From Pluralibacter sp. UBA7423 (lineage in GTDB: Bacteria; Pseudomonadota; Gammaproteobacteria; Enterobacterales; Enterobacteriaceae), in assembly GCA_002470465.1 (NCBI GenBank), contig DKMD01000018.1, forward strand, positions 155,151 through 219,150: 64,000 nucleotides of DNA. The letters are read 5' to 3'. This document shows, piece by piece, positions 46,948 to 55,089 of this stretch. Positions within the stretch are counted from its first letter, which is position 1. Each line of letters starts with the position of its first letter. Position numbers and translations under genes: made by a program. The notes under the pieces were generated by a model. It ran no database searches and had not been told where the DNA came from. It saw only the letters and a program-made list of their open reading frames with translations.

Positions 46948-47319
46948 TTATTTCCCGCCAAAAATCCAACCGATGATGGCACCGATTACCGCAGAGCGGG
47001 TCTCACCTGCTGCTCCTTTGAGAACGTTAATAACTGCATCGCCTGCACCAGGTGCCTGCTGTTGAAGTAAATTCAAACCACGAGGTGTTAACTTGGCGGC
47101 GCTGTCCATATCGGTTGAAGAGATTATTTCGATATAACCCATATCGCTGAGAGCCTGGAGTGTGTTGCACAGCAGGTCAATCTGAGTTCTGTCTTCTCTG
47201 GGCTTCCAACCGAAGTCTGAAAAATCGAAAGATGAGTAAGCCGGATAGTCCGCAAACAGTTTCACCAGGATTCCAGTTGCCATCTCGTTAAAGCTGTCTT
47301 TGCCTTGGAGGAATTCCAT
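46948..47319 (-). CDS. hypothetical protein with C-terminal glycine-rich hydrophobic segment
   Basis: 123 residues, start supported by AAGGAA six bases before the ATG. Residues 1-75 look like a small helical or winged-helix fold (LCNTLQALSDMGYIEIISSTD...LTPRGLNLLQQQ). The end GETRSAVIGAIIGWIFGGK is a short hydrophobic glycine-zipper-like helix. I do not recognise the family. It stands alone in the island between the gene-free region and the integrase remnant. Confidence 0.7.
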   Translation of the reverse strand: MEFLQGKDSFNEMATGILVKLFADYPAYSSFDFSDFGWKPREDRTQIDLLCNTLQALSDMGYIEIISSTDMDSAAKLTPRGLNLLQQQAPGAGDAVINVLKGAAGETRSAVIGAIIGWIFGGK

Positions 47320-47511
47320 AATGTTTCCTTTTGTTCACTGATTGAACGAGGTTACTCAGTTATGGCAGGAAGTACCAGCAAATGGTTGTCTTCCACCTTG
47401 CATACATGGAGTTGAGGTGTCTTCTGTCAGAGGGGTTAGCAAAGTTTGTACATGGCTTTTTGGACTGACCCCGCCCCGGTAGACGATCCTGCCCTATAGT
47501 TGGACTGCACG

Positions 47512-47583
47512 ATGTCTCTTATGCTCTCCCGTCATGGGGTCTGGTACTACTATCCTTACTGCGTACCGCAGTCCATCCCGTAA
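47512..47583 (+). pseudogene. remnant of an integrase 5' end
   Basis: The stretch encodes MSLMLSRHGVWYYYPYCVPQSIP then a stop (23 codons). It matches the start of the integrase at 42240 (MSHLMLSRHGIWYY) joined directly to its residues 53-60 (CVPQSIP), with about 37 codons deleted and the rest lost. Nucleotide similarity is also evident (for example GGTCTGGTACTAC versus GGATCTGGTACTAC). It is a decayed second copy of the same integrase family. Confidence 0.85.
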
Positions 47584-47710
47584 TCTCTAAATCAACCAGA
47601 GAGAGTTGCTAACAAAGAAACGTCAAGTCCTAAAGATATACCTCATTCTGGGTCGATCATTCTGGTATTAGAGCAAAATGAATTAGTACGTGGCATAACG
47701 GGGAAGGGCA

Positions 47711-48727
47711 CTATATCGGCAGGCGGGCGCTACGGCGTACCACCAGCTTGCCGGTCAGGACCTGTTGCACGGCGGGAGAGCCCGGGTCGGCAAATTGCTG
47801 GGTAATGATGCGCACGGCGGAGTTCACCATTTCGTCCATGGGCTGAACATAGGTGGTGAGTTTGAATAACGGCCAGTCAGCCATCACAATATCATCAAAA
47901 CCAATGATCGATATGTCTTGTCCAGCCACCAAACCGAACTCGCCGACCGCCACGTTCAGTGCGCCGATCGCCATAATGTCGTTGGCGCAGAAGAGGCCGT
48001 CGGGGCGTTTTTTGCCCTTGAGCAGACTGCGTGTCGCTTCCATCGCGGTTTCAAGAGTGTACAAGCCCTGGACTCTTAGCGGCGGTGCCACGCCGTGCCA
48101 CTGCAGACGTTCAATGAATCCCTGCTCACGGTCGCGGCTGGTGGAGGAGGTATCCAGCCCGGCCATAAAGGCCAATTGGCGGTGTTTACCCGCCACCAGA
48201 AAATCGGCGATTTGCGCGCCGCCTCGAATATTGTCGCTGGTCACACTGGAAACATTTTTGCTGCCATTGGTACGATTTAAAAGCAGTACCGGCAGGCCAT
48301 TTTGCTGACATTCTTCGGCAAAACGTGAAGAGAGCATGGTGGAAACCAAAATCAGCGCTTCGACCCGATGGCGCAATACATCTTCCATAATCGGGTCGGT
48401 ACTGCCATCACTATGCATGGAAAAAAGCAGGATGCTATATCCCATCTCATTGAATACATATGATAATTTGTCAACCAGGCCCGCATAAAACGGATTCATC
48501 AAGCCGGGCACGACCACGCCAACCAGGTTCGAGCGGCGAGTTATCAGCGAGCGGGCGACAAAGCTTGGGCGATAGCCAAGCTGCGCTGCAGCTTCTTTGA
48601 TTTTCTCACGGGTGGAGGCCGAGACTTTTCCCCCTTCGGTGAAAGCACGTGATACCGCAGATTGTGAAACACCGGCCAATTTCGCGACATCGTAACTGGT
48701 GACGGGGCGGCGCATGCGTTCAGACAT
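47711..48727 (-). CDS. LacI-family transcriptional regulator
   Basis: 338 residues with an N-terminal LacI HTH (SYDVAKLAGVSQSAVSRAFTEGGKVSASTREKI), the hinge SFVARSLITRRSNLVGVVVP, and a periplasmic-binding-protein-like sugar domain (CANDIMAIGALNVAVGEFGL). The ATG at 48727 follows GGGAG; the upstream open frame is not used. It is divergent from a six-gene catabolic operon, and two copies of a palindrome lie between, so it probably represses both units until its ligand is present. The ligand is unknown. Confidence 0.92.
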   Translation of the reverse strand: MSERMRRPVTSYDVAKLAGVSQSAVSRAFTEGGKVSASTREKIKEAAAQLGYRPSFVARSLITRRSNLVGVVVPGLMNPFYAGLVDKLSYVFNEMGYSILLFSMHSDGSTDPIMEDVLRHRVEALILVSTMLSSRFAEECQQNGLPVLLLNRTNGSKNVSSVTSDNIRGGAQIADFLVAGKHRQLAFMAGLDTSSTSRDREQGFIERLQWHGVAPPLRVQGLYTLETAMEATRSLLKGKKRPDGLFCANDIMAIGALNVAVGEFGLVAGQDISIIGFDDIVMADWPLFKLTTYVQPMDEMVNSAVRIITQQFADPGSPAVQQVLTGKLVVRRSARLPI

Positions 48728-48809
48728 AAAGAGCTCCCTTCTGATAAAAATACCGTGAACGACATTATGGGGGATTGCAGCGGCGATGCATAATTTTTGC
48801 GATCCGTGT

Positions 48810-48823
48810 TGCATTCGAATGCA
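48810..48823. promoter_or_regulatory. operator 1 of the LacI-type regulator
   Basis: TGCATTCGAATGCA is a perfect 14-bp palindrome with the central CG expected for LacI-family sites, 83 bp upstream of the regulator ATG. Confidence 0.75.
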
Positions 48824-48865
48824 TTAGGGGTTTATTTCCGTATTTAGCCGTGACTATATATGTAT

Positions 48866-48879
48866 TGCATTCGAATTCA
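48866..48879. promoter_or_regulatory. operator 2 of the LacI-type regulator
   Basis: TGCATTCGAATTCA differs from operator 1 at one base and lies 56 bp away, 35 bp before the histidinol-dehydrogenase-like gene. A TATATA-like -10 element lies just upstream, so occupancy would block the operon promoter. Confidence 0.75.
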
Positions 48880-48913
48880 TTTACCGTGAGCGACACATTC
48901 TGGAGTAAAAATT

Positions 48914-50221
48914 ATGGCAAAGTGGCTTAAACAAGGGGCAGAAGCAGAGGCGATTAAAACTGCAGATCGCAAGGTGCGGGAAACGGTAGAAAGTATTCTG
49001 GCCGATATTGCCGAACGCGGAGATCAGGCAGTTCGCGAGCTTTCCATTCGTTTCGATAACCTTGATCGTGACAGCTATCGGCTGACCAAAGAAGAGATTG
49101 CAGACTGCTACGAGCAGCTGTCAGAACGCGATATTGCTGATATCGCCTTTGCTCAGGAGCAAGTGCGCAATTTTGCCCGGCACCAGCGCAACAGCATGGT
49201 CGACATTGAAGTTGAAACCCTGCCGGGGGTGATCCTGGGCCATAAAAACATCCCGGTTAACGCGGCTGGCTGTTATGTGCCGGGGGGAAAATATCCTCTT
49301 TTGGCGTCGGCCCATATGTCGGTTATCACGGCCAAAGTGGCGGGCGTGCCGCGCATCATCACCTGCGCGCCGCCTTTTAACGGTAAGCCTGCGCCCGCCA
49401 TTGTGGTGGCGCAGCATATGGCGGGAGCCGATGAAATTTACTGCCTCGGCGGCATTCAGGCCGTGGCGGCAATGGCCATTGGCACCGAATCCATTTCCCC
49501 TGTCGATATGCTGGTGGGACCCGGCAATGCCTTTGTGGCCGAAGCCAAACGTCAGCTGTTCGGACGCGTGGGGATTGACCTGTTTGCTGGACCGACGGAA
49601 ACCCTGGTGATTGCCGATGACAGCGTTGATGGCGAACTCTGTGCCACTGATTTATTAGGCCAGGCCGAGCACGGGCCGGACTCTCCGGCCATTTTGCTGA
49701 CCACTTCAGAAAAACTTGCGATAGAAACGCTGGCGGAAATTGAACGTCTGTTGGAGATTTTACCTACGGCACACATCGCGCGGCAGTCTTGGGCTAAATT
49801 TGGCGAAGTGATTGTAGCCGAGAATGATGAAGAAATGCGTGATATCGCCAACGGGCTGGCTTTCGAACATGTTCAGGTGATGACGCGCAATCCTGACTGG
49901 TTCTTACAGAATTTGAGTAATTTCGGTGCGCTGTTCCTTGGCCCACGCACCAATGTGGCCTATGGCGACAAGGTCATTGGCACCAACCATACATTGCCGA
50001 CCAGGCAAGCAGCGCGTTACACCGGCGGCCTGTGGGTAGGCAAATTCCTCAAAACCTGCTCCTATCAAAAAGTGCTGACGGATGAAGCTTCGGCCTGTGT
50101 CGGCGAATATTGTTCGCGCCTGTGTGCACTGGAAGGCTTTGCCGGTCACGGCGAGCAGGCCAATATTCGTGTTCGCCGCTATGGTCATAAAAATGTTCCT
50201 TACGCCGGTATTGTTGAATAA
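48914..50221 (+). CDS. histidinol-dehydrogenase-like (HpsN-type) alcohol dehydrogenase
   Basis: 435 residues of the HisD superfamily but outside any his operon. Zinc ligands and catalytic residues are kept: Gln250 and His253 (GQAEHGPDS), the Glu318-His319 dyad (AFEHVQV), Asp352 (YGDKV) and His412 (FAGHGEQA). HisD-type enzymes oxidise a primary alcohol to the acid in two NAD-dependent steps. The best-known non-histidine relative is sulfopropanediol 3-dehydrogenase HpsN. No sulfonate-lyase or sulfolactate genes are in the window, so the substrate is open. First gene of the LacI-controlled operon. Confidence 0.87.
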   Translation: MAKWLKQGAEAEAIKTADRKVRETVESILADIAERGDQAVRELSIRFDNLDRDSYRLTKEEIADCYEQLSERDIADIAFAQEQVRNFARHQRNSMVDIEVETLPGVILGHKNIPVNAAGCYVPGGKYPLLASAHMSVITAKVAGVPRIITCAPPFNGKPAPAIVVAQHMAGADEIYCLGGIQAVAAMAIGTESISPVDMLVGPGNAFVAEAKRQLFGRVGIDLFAGPTETLVIADDSVDGELCATDLLGQAEHGPDSPAILLTTSEKLAIETLAEIERLLEILPTAHIARQSWAKFGEVIVAENDEEMRDIANGLAFEHVQVMTRNPDWFLQNLSNFGALFLGPRTNVAYGDKVIGTNHTLPTRQAARYTGGLWVGKFLKTCSYQKVLTDEASACVGEYCSRLCALEGFAGHGEQANIRVRRYGHKNVPYAGIVE

Positions 50222-50231
50222 GGAAGTAACT

Positions 50232-50996
50232 ATGTCGTTGCCAAAAACCCCGAGTTTTCGTCTGGATGGAAAACGCGCTTTAGTGACAGGAGGCTCGCGC
50301 GGCATAGGATTTGCCGCCGGGCTGGCGTTGGCCGAGGCTGGCGCTGAAGTGTGGATTGCTGCACGAGATCGCGCCCAGTTGGATCTCGCGGTGAGTACGG
50401 CCAGGGAGGCAGGTCTGCAGCTCCATTCGGTAGCGGTTGATATCACCCAGCCTGCCGACGTCCAGCACGCACTCGAACAATTACCGGCGTTGGATATTCT
50501 GATCAACAGCGCCGGGCTGGCACGGCATCAGCACTTCACCGAGGTGAATCGTGAAGATTACGACGCGGTGATGGACGTCAACGTGCGCGCCACGTTCTTT
50601 GTATCTCAGCAGGTGGTGCGCAAAATGAAAGACGCTGGAATTCATGGATCTATCGTGCACATCTCGTCACAAATGGGCCATGTGGGCGGCACGATGCGCA
50701 GTGTCTACTGCGCTTCGAAATTTGCTCTGGAGGGCATGACCCGCGCCATGGCGATTGAACTTGGCCCCTGCGGCATTCGTGTCAATACCCTATGCCCGAC
50801 CTTCATCGAAACCGAGCTTTCGCGCATCTCTCTGGCTGACCCGGCTTTCCATCAGCAAGTTCTGAGTAACATCAAACTGGGGAGATTAGGACAGTTGGAA
50901 GATGTGATGGGGCCAGTGGTTTTCCTTGTTTCACCGGCCTCAGCGCTGATCACCGGCACCGCATTAATGGTCGATGGTGGCTGGACCGCGTCCTGA
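50232..50996 (+). CDS. short-chain dehydrogenase/reductase
   Basis: Classical SDR of 254 residues, NAD(P)-dependent. The cofactor loop is VTGGSRGIGFAAG, the structural motif INSAGLA, and the active site Ser in HISSQMG with YCASK. The C-terminal GTALMVDGGW is typical. The ATG at 50232 follows AGGAAG 10 nt after the previous gene. It probably oxidises or reduces a pathway intermediate made by its neighbours. Confidence 0.92.
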   Translation: MSLPKTPSFRLDGKRALVTGGSRGIGFAAGLALAEAGAEVWIAARDRAQLDLAVSTAREAGLQLHSVAVDITQPADVQHALEQLPALDILINSAGLARHQHFTEVNREDYDAVMDVNVRATFFVSQQVVRKMKDAGIHGSIVHISSQMGHVGGTMRSVYCASKFALEGMTRAMAIELGPCGIRVNTLCPTFIETELSRISLADPAFHQQVLSNIKLGRLGQLEDVMGPVVFLVSPASALITGTALMVDGGWTAS

Positions 50997-51010
50997 ATCT
51001 GGAGGTAATT

Positions 51011-52213
51011 ATGTCGCTGAAAATCTTACGTCGTGACGTCGTGCTGTTCTTTATTATCAGTTTGCTTTTTTTTGTGAGCATTCATGCATTTGATCCGTTT
51101 TTAGCGCCCTATATCACGTCGCTGAATGTCGAAGCGCGAACCATGGGGGTGATTATCGGGGCTACCGGGCTGGCGTCGATGCTGCTGCGATTCCCCACAG
51201 GGATACTCTCAGATAAGTTTCACAACCGTAAATGCATCATTCAAATTGGCCTGCTGTTCACCATTTTGTCGTGGCCGATGGTCTTTATACACCCGACGGC
51301 TGAAACGCTGTTTATCGCCAAGCTTGCCGATGGTGTCACCAGCGCTACGTGGGTGATTTACAACGTGATGTTTGTGGCGTTTTTCCCGCCGCTGGAGGCG
51401 GCGGCGGCCATCGCGTTGCTGAGTGTCACCTCGCCGGTCGGCACCTTTATTGGTATCACGCTTGCCGGTTTTATGGCGCGCCACTTTGGCCCGCAGTCGA
51501 GTTTCCTGGTAGCGTCGATGGCCGCGACGCTGGCGCTGGTTCTGACCTTCTTTATTCGTGAACGTCGGCCAGAAAGGGCGCGGAAAGAGGCGGCCCAATC
51601 GGCAGTACGCAGCCAACTGACGGATAAATCCGTCTGGTATCTCGGCGGCCTGTGCGCAGTGGTGATGATGGTGCCGTTCGCCACGCGAGACACCCTGACG
51701 CCCCTGCTGGCAGAAGGTTTTGGTATGGCATCGGCTTCGCTGGCGACACTGAGCAGTATCCACCTGGTCTTTTACGCACTGTCTACCGCACTCTGCGCCC
51801 CGGTGTTTTACCGCCGACTCGGGTTAGCGAAAACGGCGATGATTGGCGGCGTGCTGCAGGGAGTCATTGCCATGGCGATGCCTTACGCGCCCAACATTAT
51901 GGTGCTGTATGGTTTGCAGGCGCTGGCCGGGGTGGCTTTCGGTATGATCCTCACCGTGCTCAACTCGCTGATTGTGACTCATACTCCCGTCTGGCAGCAG
52001 TCAACCCGCGTCGGGTTATATCAAAGCGTCTACTCCGCCGGCATTTTCTTCGGGCCAGTAATGGTGGGCTACATCAAATACTACTTTGCGATTAAGCAGG
52101 GTTTTCTGGTGGTCGGCATTATCTCCATTATCTCTATCTTGTTGATCCAACAAATAATTCGTATGGTGGAAGCTCGCCGCGAACCTGAACCTGACACTGC
52201 GCCCGCTCTATGA
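51011..52213 (+). CDS. MFS transporter of the LacI-controlled operon
   Basis: 400 residues with about 12 membrane segments, start MSLKILRRDVVLFFIISLLFF after GGAGG. The loop RFPTGILSDKFHNRK is the MFS motif A. It is clearly paralogous to the transporter at 62024-63244, sharing ISLLFF near the start, GATGLA, HNRK and PFATRDTLTP. Likely imports the operon substrate. Its stop overlaps the next start as ATGA. Confidence 0.92.
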   Translation: MSLKILRRDVVLFFIISLLFFVSIHAFDPFLAPYITSLNVEARTMGVIIGATGLASMLLRFPTGILSDKFHNRKCIIQIGLLFTILSWPMVFIHPTAETLFIAKLADGVTSATWVIYNVMFVAFFPPLEAAAAIALLSVTSPVGTFIGITLAGFMARHFGPQSSFLVASMAATLALVLTFFIRERRPERARKEAAQSAVRSQLTDKSVWYLGGLCAVVMMVPFATRDTLTPLLAEGFGMASASLATLSSIHLVFYALSTALCAPVFYRRLGLAKTAMIGGVLQGVIAMAMPYAPNIMVLYGLQALAGVAFGMILTVLNSLIVTHTPVWQQSTRVGLYQSVYSAGIFFGPVMVGYIKYYFAIKQGFLVVGIISIISILLIQQIIRMVEARREPEPDTAPAL

Positions 52214-52950
52214 TGCAACCTATCAGCAATGTTTCTGTTCCGTTAATTCTGCTTGGCGGCACCCTGTGCGACGAGCAACTCTGGCAGCCGATGCTGGCGC
52301 AACTTAACGTCAGCAGCGTGCACTGTTTCACGCTGCAGGGGGATGATTCGGCTAAAGCCGCGGCTGAACGCCTGCTGGCGGTTTTACCTGCTCGATTCTG
52401 CCTGTGCGGCTTCTCACTGGGAGCGATGGTGGCGTTGGAAATACAGTCCATCGCGCCGGCTCGTGTCGCCGGGTTGGCGCTGATTTCCGTCAATCCGTTT
52501 GCTGACCGCCCCGAAAATGCCCCCATCAGGCGAGCCGCCGTGGCGCAAGCCAGAGTGCAGGGGATGGGGACGTTTATCGCCGAGCAGCTCTGGCCGCGTT
52601 ATGTCGCCCGCCAGCGGCAATCGGATACTGCATTGCAGCAGCGGATTGTGGCGATGGCGCAACGCAGCGGTGTCGAGGTGTTTGCCGCGCAAACGGAAAT
52701 CGCCATTAGCCGCGTGGACCATCGGGAATCACTGGGGAGTCTCAAGGTTCCTGTCTTGATTCTCAGTGGGGAAGAAGACCCGATTTGCACGACTGAACAT
52801 CATCGCGCGGTGCAGCAGGCCGCACCTTTGGCACATTGGAAAGTATTGCCTTCGGTGGGCCATTTTGTGCCGCTCGAGGCAGCGCAAGATACAGCCACCG
52901 CCTTACATTCATGGATAAACGAGGTTTTTTTATGCGACTCAACCCGCTAA
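52210..52950 (+). CDS. alpha/beta hydrolase
   Basis: 246 residues. The nucleophile elbow is CGFSLGAMVAL (Ser near residue 76), the acid probably Asp in SGEEDPICT and the His in SVGHFVPLE, a complete catalytic triad. It resembles lactone or ester hydrolases of the 3-oxoadipate enol-lactonase type. ATGA overlap with the transporter and a 19-nt overlap with the aldolase show tight coupling. Likely opens an ester or lactone intermediate. Confidence 0.87.
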   Translation: MMQPISNVSVPLILLGGTLCDEQLWQPMLAQLNVSSVHCFTLQGDDSAKAAAERLLAVLPARFCLCGFSLGAMVALEIQSIAPARVAGLALISVNPFADRPENAPIRRAAVAQARVQGMGTFIAEQLWPRYVARQRQSDTALQQRIVAMAQRSGVEVFAAQTEIAISRVDHRESLGSLKVPVLILSGEEDPICTTEHHRAVQQAAPLAHWKVLPSVGHFVPLEAAQDTATALHSWINEVFLCDSTR

Positions 52951-53714
52951 AACAGCGCAAGCAACCCATCATCAACGGCTGGCTGGCCATTCCAGGCAGC
53001 TACAGTGCTGAAATCGTCGGCCATCACGGTTATGACTCGGTTACGGTTGATATGCAACACGGCATGATTGACTTCGCCTCAGCATTGACCATGCTTCAGG
53101 CTTTGTCCTCCACGCCCGCTACGCCAATCGCTCGCGTGTCGCACAACGACGGCGCGTTGATCATGCAACTGCTTGATGCGGGAGCTTACGGCATCATCTG
53201 CCCGATGGTCTCCAGCGCCGAGGAGGCCCGTCGTTTTGTCGCTGCCTGCCGCTACCCGCCGCTGGGGAATCGCTCCTTTGGGCCAGCCCGGGCCTTGCTC
53301 TATGGCGGCAAAGATTACCCGCAGCACGCCAATGAGCAGATCCTGACGCTGGCGATGATTGAAACGCGCGACGGGTTGAAAAATCTCGACGCCATTCTTG
53401 AGGTGGACGGGCTGGACGGCATTTTCATTGGCCCTAACGACCTTTCCCTGACGCTGACCGGCACGGCCAGTGCCGAGTCACAGCATCCAGACATGTTGGC
53501 GGCGATAGAGTACGTTCTGGATCGCACGCGCGCCGCCAAAAAAATCGCCGGGATCTTCTGCACCTCTGGTAAGGCTGCGGCAGACCGTATTGCGCAAGGT
53601 TTCACTCTGGTCACTCCCGCGAACGATGTCATGCAACTTTCTCAGGCTGGACGTGATGCCGTAGCACAGGCCCGCGGCGAAATCCCTCCAGCCCGTTCCG
53701 GTTCCGGCTATTAA
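52932..53714 (+). CDS. HpcH/HpaI-family class II aldolase
   Basis: 260 residues, start MRLNPLKQRKQPIINGWLAI after GAGG. The family motifs are VTVDMQHGMID (metal/catalytic region), CPMVSSAEEARRFVAACRYPPLGNRS, MIETRDGLKNLD (metal Glu) and FIGPNDLSLTL. Enzymes of this class split 2-keto-3-deoxy or 4-hydroxy-2-oxo acids to pyruvate and an aldehyde, so this is probably the carbon-carbon cleaving step of the pathway. Confidence 0.9.
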   Translation: MRLNPLKQRKQPIINGWLAIPGSYSAEIVGHHGYDSVTVDMQHGMIDFASALTMLQALSSTPATPIARVSHNDGALIMQLLDAGAYGIICPMVSSAEEARRFVAACRYPPLGNRSFGPARALLYGGKDYPQHANEQILTLAMIETRDGLKNLDAILEVDGLDGIFIGPNDLSLTLTGTASAESQHPDMLAAIEYVLDRTRAAKKIAGIFCTSGKAAADRIAQGFTLVTPANDVMQLSQAGRDAVAQARGEIPPARSGSGY

Positions 53715-53728
53715 TGGATGGAAAACTT

Positions 53729-54913
53729 ATGAAAAACACGATTCTGACTACCGAAGAAGCCCGTAAACGTCTGGTTACGCCAGAAGATATGGTGTCGTGC
53801 AGCGTGGCTTTTATTGACTGTAAACTGCCGGGGTCGAACCTCAAGCAGAACTACTCCTTTATCGGGCCTGGCGTGACCCAATCCTCTGAGCAGGTGATCA
53901 ATATCCCTTTGCCGCACGGTTTTAATATTGGCGCAGCGGCGATGCCAAAGGGCGTGACTAACAACCTGCACCTGCACTTCACGGCGGAAGTTTTCTTGAT
54001 TCACGAGGGAAGCTGGCGGTTCCGCTGGGGGGCAAACGGCGAAAATGAGGCGACATTTAGCGCACCGACTATTTTGTCTATTCCTACGTGGATTTTCCGT
54101 GGCTTTACCAACGCTTCCCCGACGGACACCAACGGCTGGGTGTTCACCGTGCTTGGCGGAGACAATACCGGCGGCATCATCTGGCACCCGTCGGTCATGC
54201 AGGCCGCGAAGGAATATGGGTTGTACCTCAGCCGCGACAACATGCTGATTGATACCGAAAAGGGCGAGGCGATCCCGGATGAAGCACAGCTGATGCCGGA
54301 ACTGGCGCAATCTTACATTGATTCTCTGACGCACTATTCACCGCAGCAGATGGCCGAATTTGCTGTGACCGGCGAACAGCGCGTGTGGTCTTCCCAGGGC
54401 TTGCTGGATGCTATTCTGCCCGGCCACGGGGCCGAAATTGCGCCGGTAATTGGCTTTGGTATCAGCCAGGATCGCAATAATCAGCCGAAGATTATTCGCC
54501 CGCATGGCTTCTCTGTGGAGTGGCTGAAGCTGGCGGCGGGCGGCAAGATAGGGCGCCATCGCTGCGAGCAGGTGCAGGTCATCATGGTATTCAAAGGGAC
54601 TTTGGAGGTGACTTTTAACCGGGATGGCGAAGAAGTGGTGCTGGTGGCACCGGAGCGTTCTGTTATCTCGATTCCAGAGAACAGCTGGCGGCAGTATCGT
54701 ACCCTGGAAGGCGAGTGCGAAGTCACGCTCACTACTCGTGGCGATCAGCGCAAAGCACTTTACTGGGATGAAGACATTATTGCGGCGGCCGAGCAGAAGG
54801 GCTGGGTGCTGGATCCTGATGGCTACATTGCCTCCGCCGATGTCCTGCCGCTGACGGCGCGCAAAGTCGCGATAAACGCCCATCATGCCTATCTGGCTCG
54901 CCTCGACAAGTAG
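53729..54913 (+). CDS. bicupin domain protein
   Basis: About 394 residues with two cupin domains. The first has a metal motif HLHFTAE (His81, His83, Glu87); in the second the motif is degenerate (GRHRCEQVQV). Bicupins include dioxygenases and isomerases; its role here is unknown. Start MKNTILTTEEARKRL at 53729 is chosen for the GGATGG upstream; an ATG at 53714 overlapping the previous stop would add five residues. Last gene of the operon, followed by a terminator. Confidence 0.8.
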   Translation: MKNTILTTEEARKRLVTPEDMVSCSVAFIDCKLPGSNLKQNYSFIGPGVTQSSEQVINIPLPHGFNIGAAAMPKGVTNNLHLHFTAEVFLIHEGSWRFRWGANGENEATFSAPTILSIPTWIFRGFTNASPTDTNGWVFTVLGGDNTGGIIWHPSVMQAAKEYGLYLSRDNMLIDTEKGEAIPDEAQLMPELAQSYIDSLTHYSPQQMAEFAVTGEQRVWSSQGLLDAILPGHGAEIAPVIGFGISQDRNNQPKIIRPHGFSVEWLKLAAGGKIGRHRCEQVQVIMVFKGTLEVTFNRDGEEVVLVAPERSVISIPENSWRQYRTLEGECEVTLTTRGDQRKALYWDEDIIAAAEQKGWVLDPDGYIASADVLPLTARKVAINAHHAYLARLDK

Positions 54914-54941
54914 CCCAGCTGGCGTTGTTCCGTGCTTCTCT

Positions 54942-54973
54942 AAAAGCCACCTGCATTGCAGGTGGCTTTTTTG
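54942..54973 (+). terminator. rho-independent terminator of the LacI-controlled operon
   Basis: Perfect stem AAAAGCCACCTGC / GCAGGTGGCTTTT with loop ATT, then TTG. Confidence 0.93.
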
Positions 54974-55007
54974 TTTCTGTAATTTTAATTTTCATCTGTG
55001 GTTTTTG

Positions 55008-55048
55008 TGTTGTTTTTTTATTGTTAATGTTGTTTTTGGTGTTGTTTC
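55008..55048. promoter_or_regulatory. operator array A: phased TTGTT repeats before the GlpA-like gene
   Basis: TTGTT occurs at 55010, 55021, 55030 and 55042, three times within TGTTGTTT, spaced 9-12 bp. Similar arrays precede all other units of the DeoR half of the island. Confidence 0.65.
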
Positions 55049-55089
55049 GTGGTGATATTAGGTCATCATTCAGGCATGGGCTAATTTCT

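Noticed and set aside
47500..47600. Right attachment site of the island near the integrase remnant
   Set aside because: No copy of the ffs 3' end was found there, and accessory genes continue to the window edge.
48914..50221. Histidine biosynthesis hisD
   Set aside because: The catalytic residues match the superfamily, but no his genes are near and the LacI-controlled catabolic context points to another alcohol.
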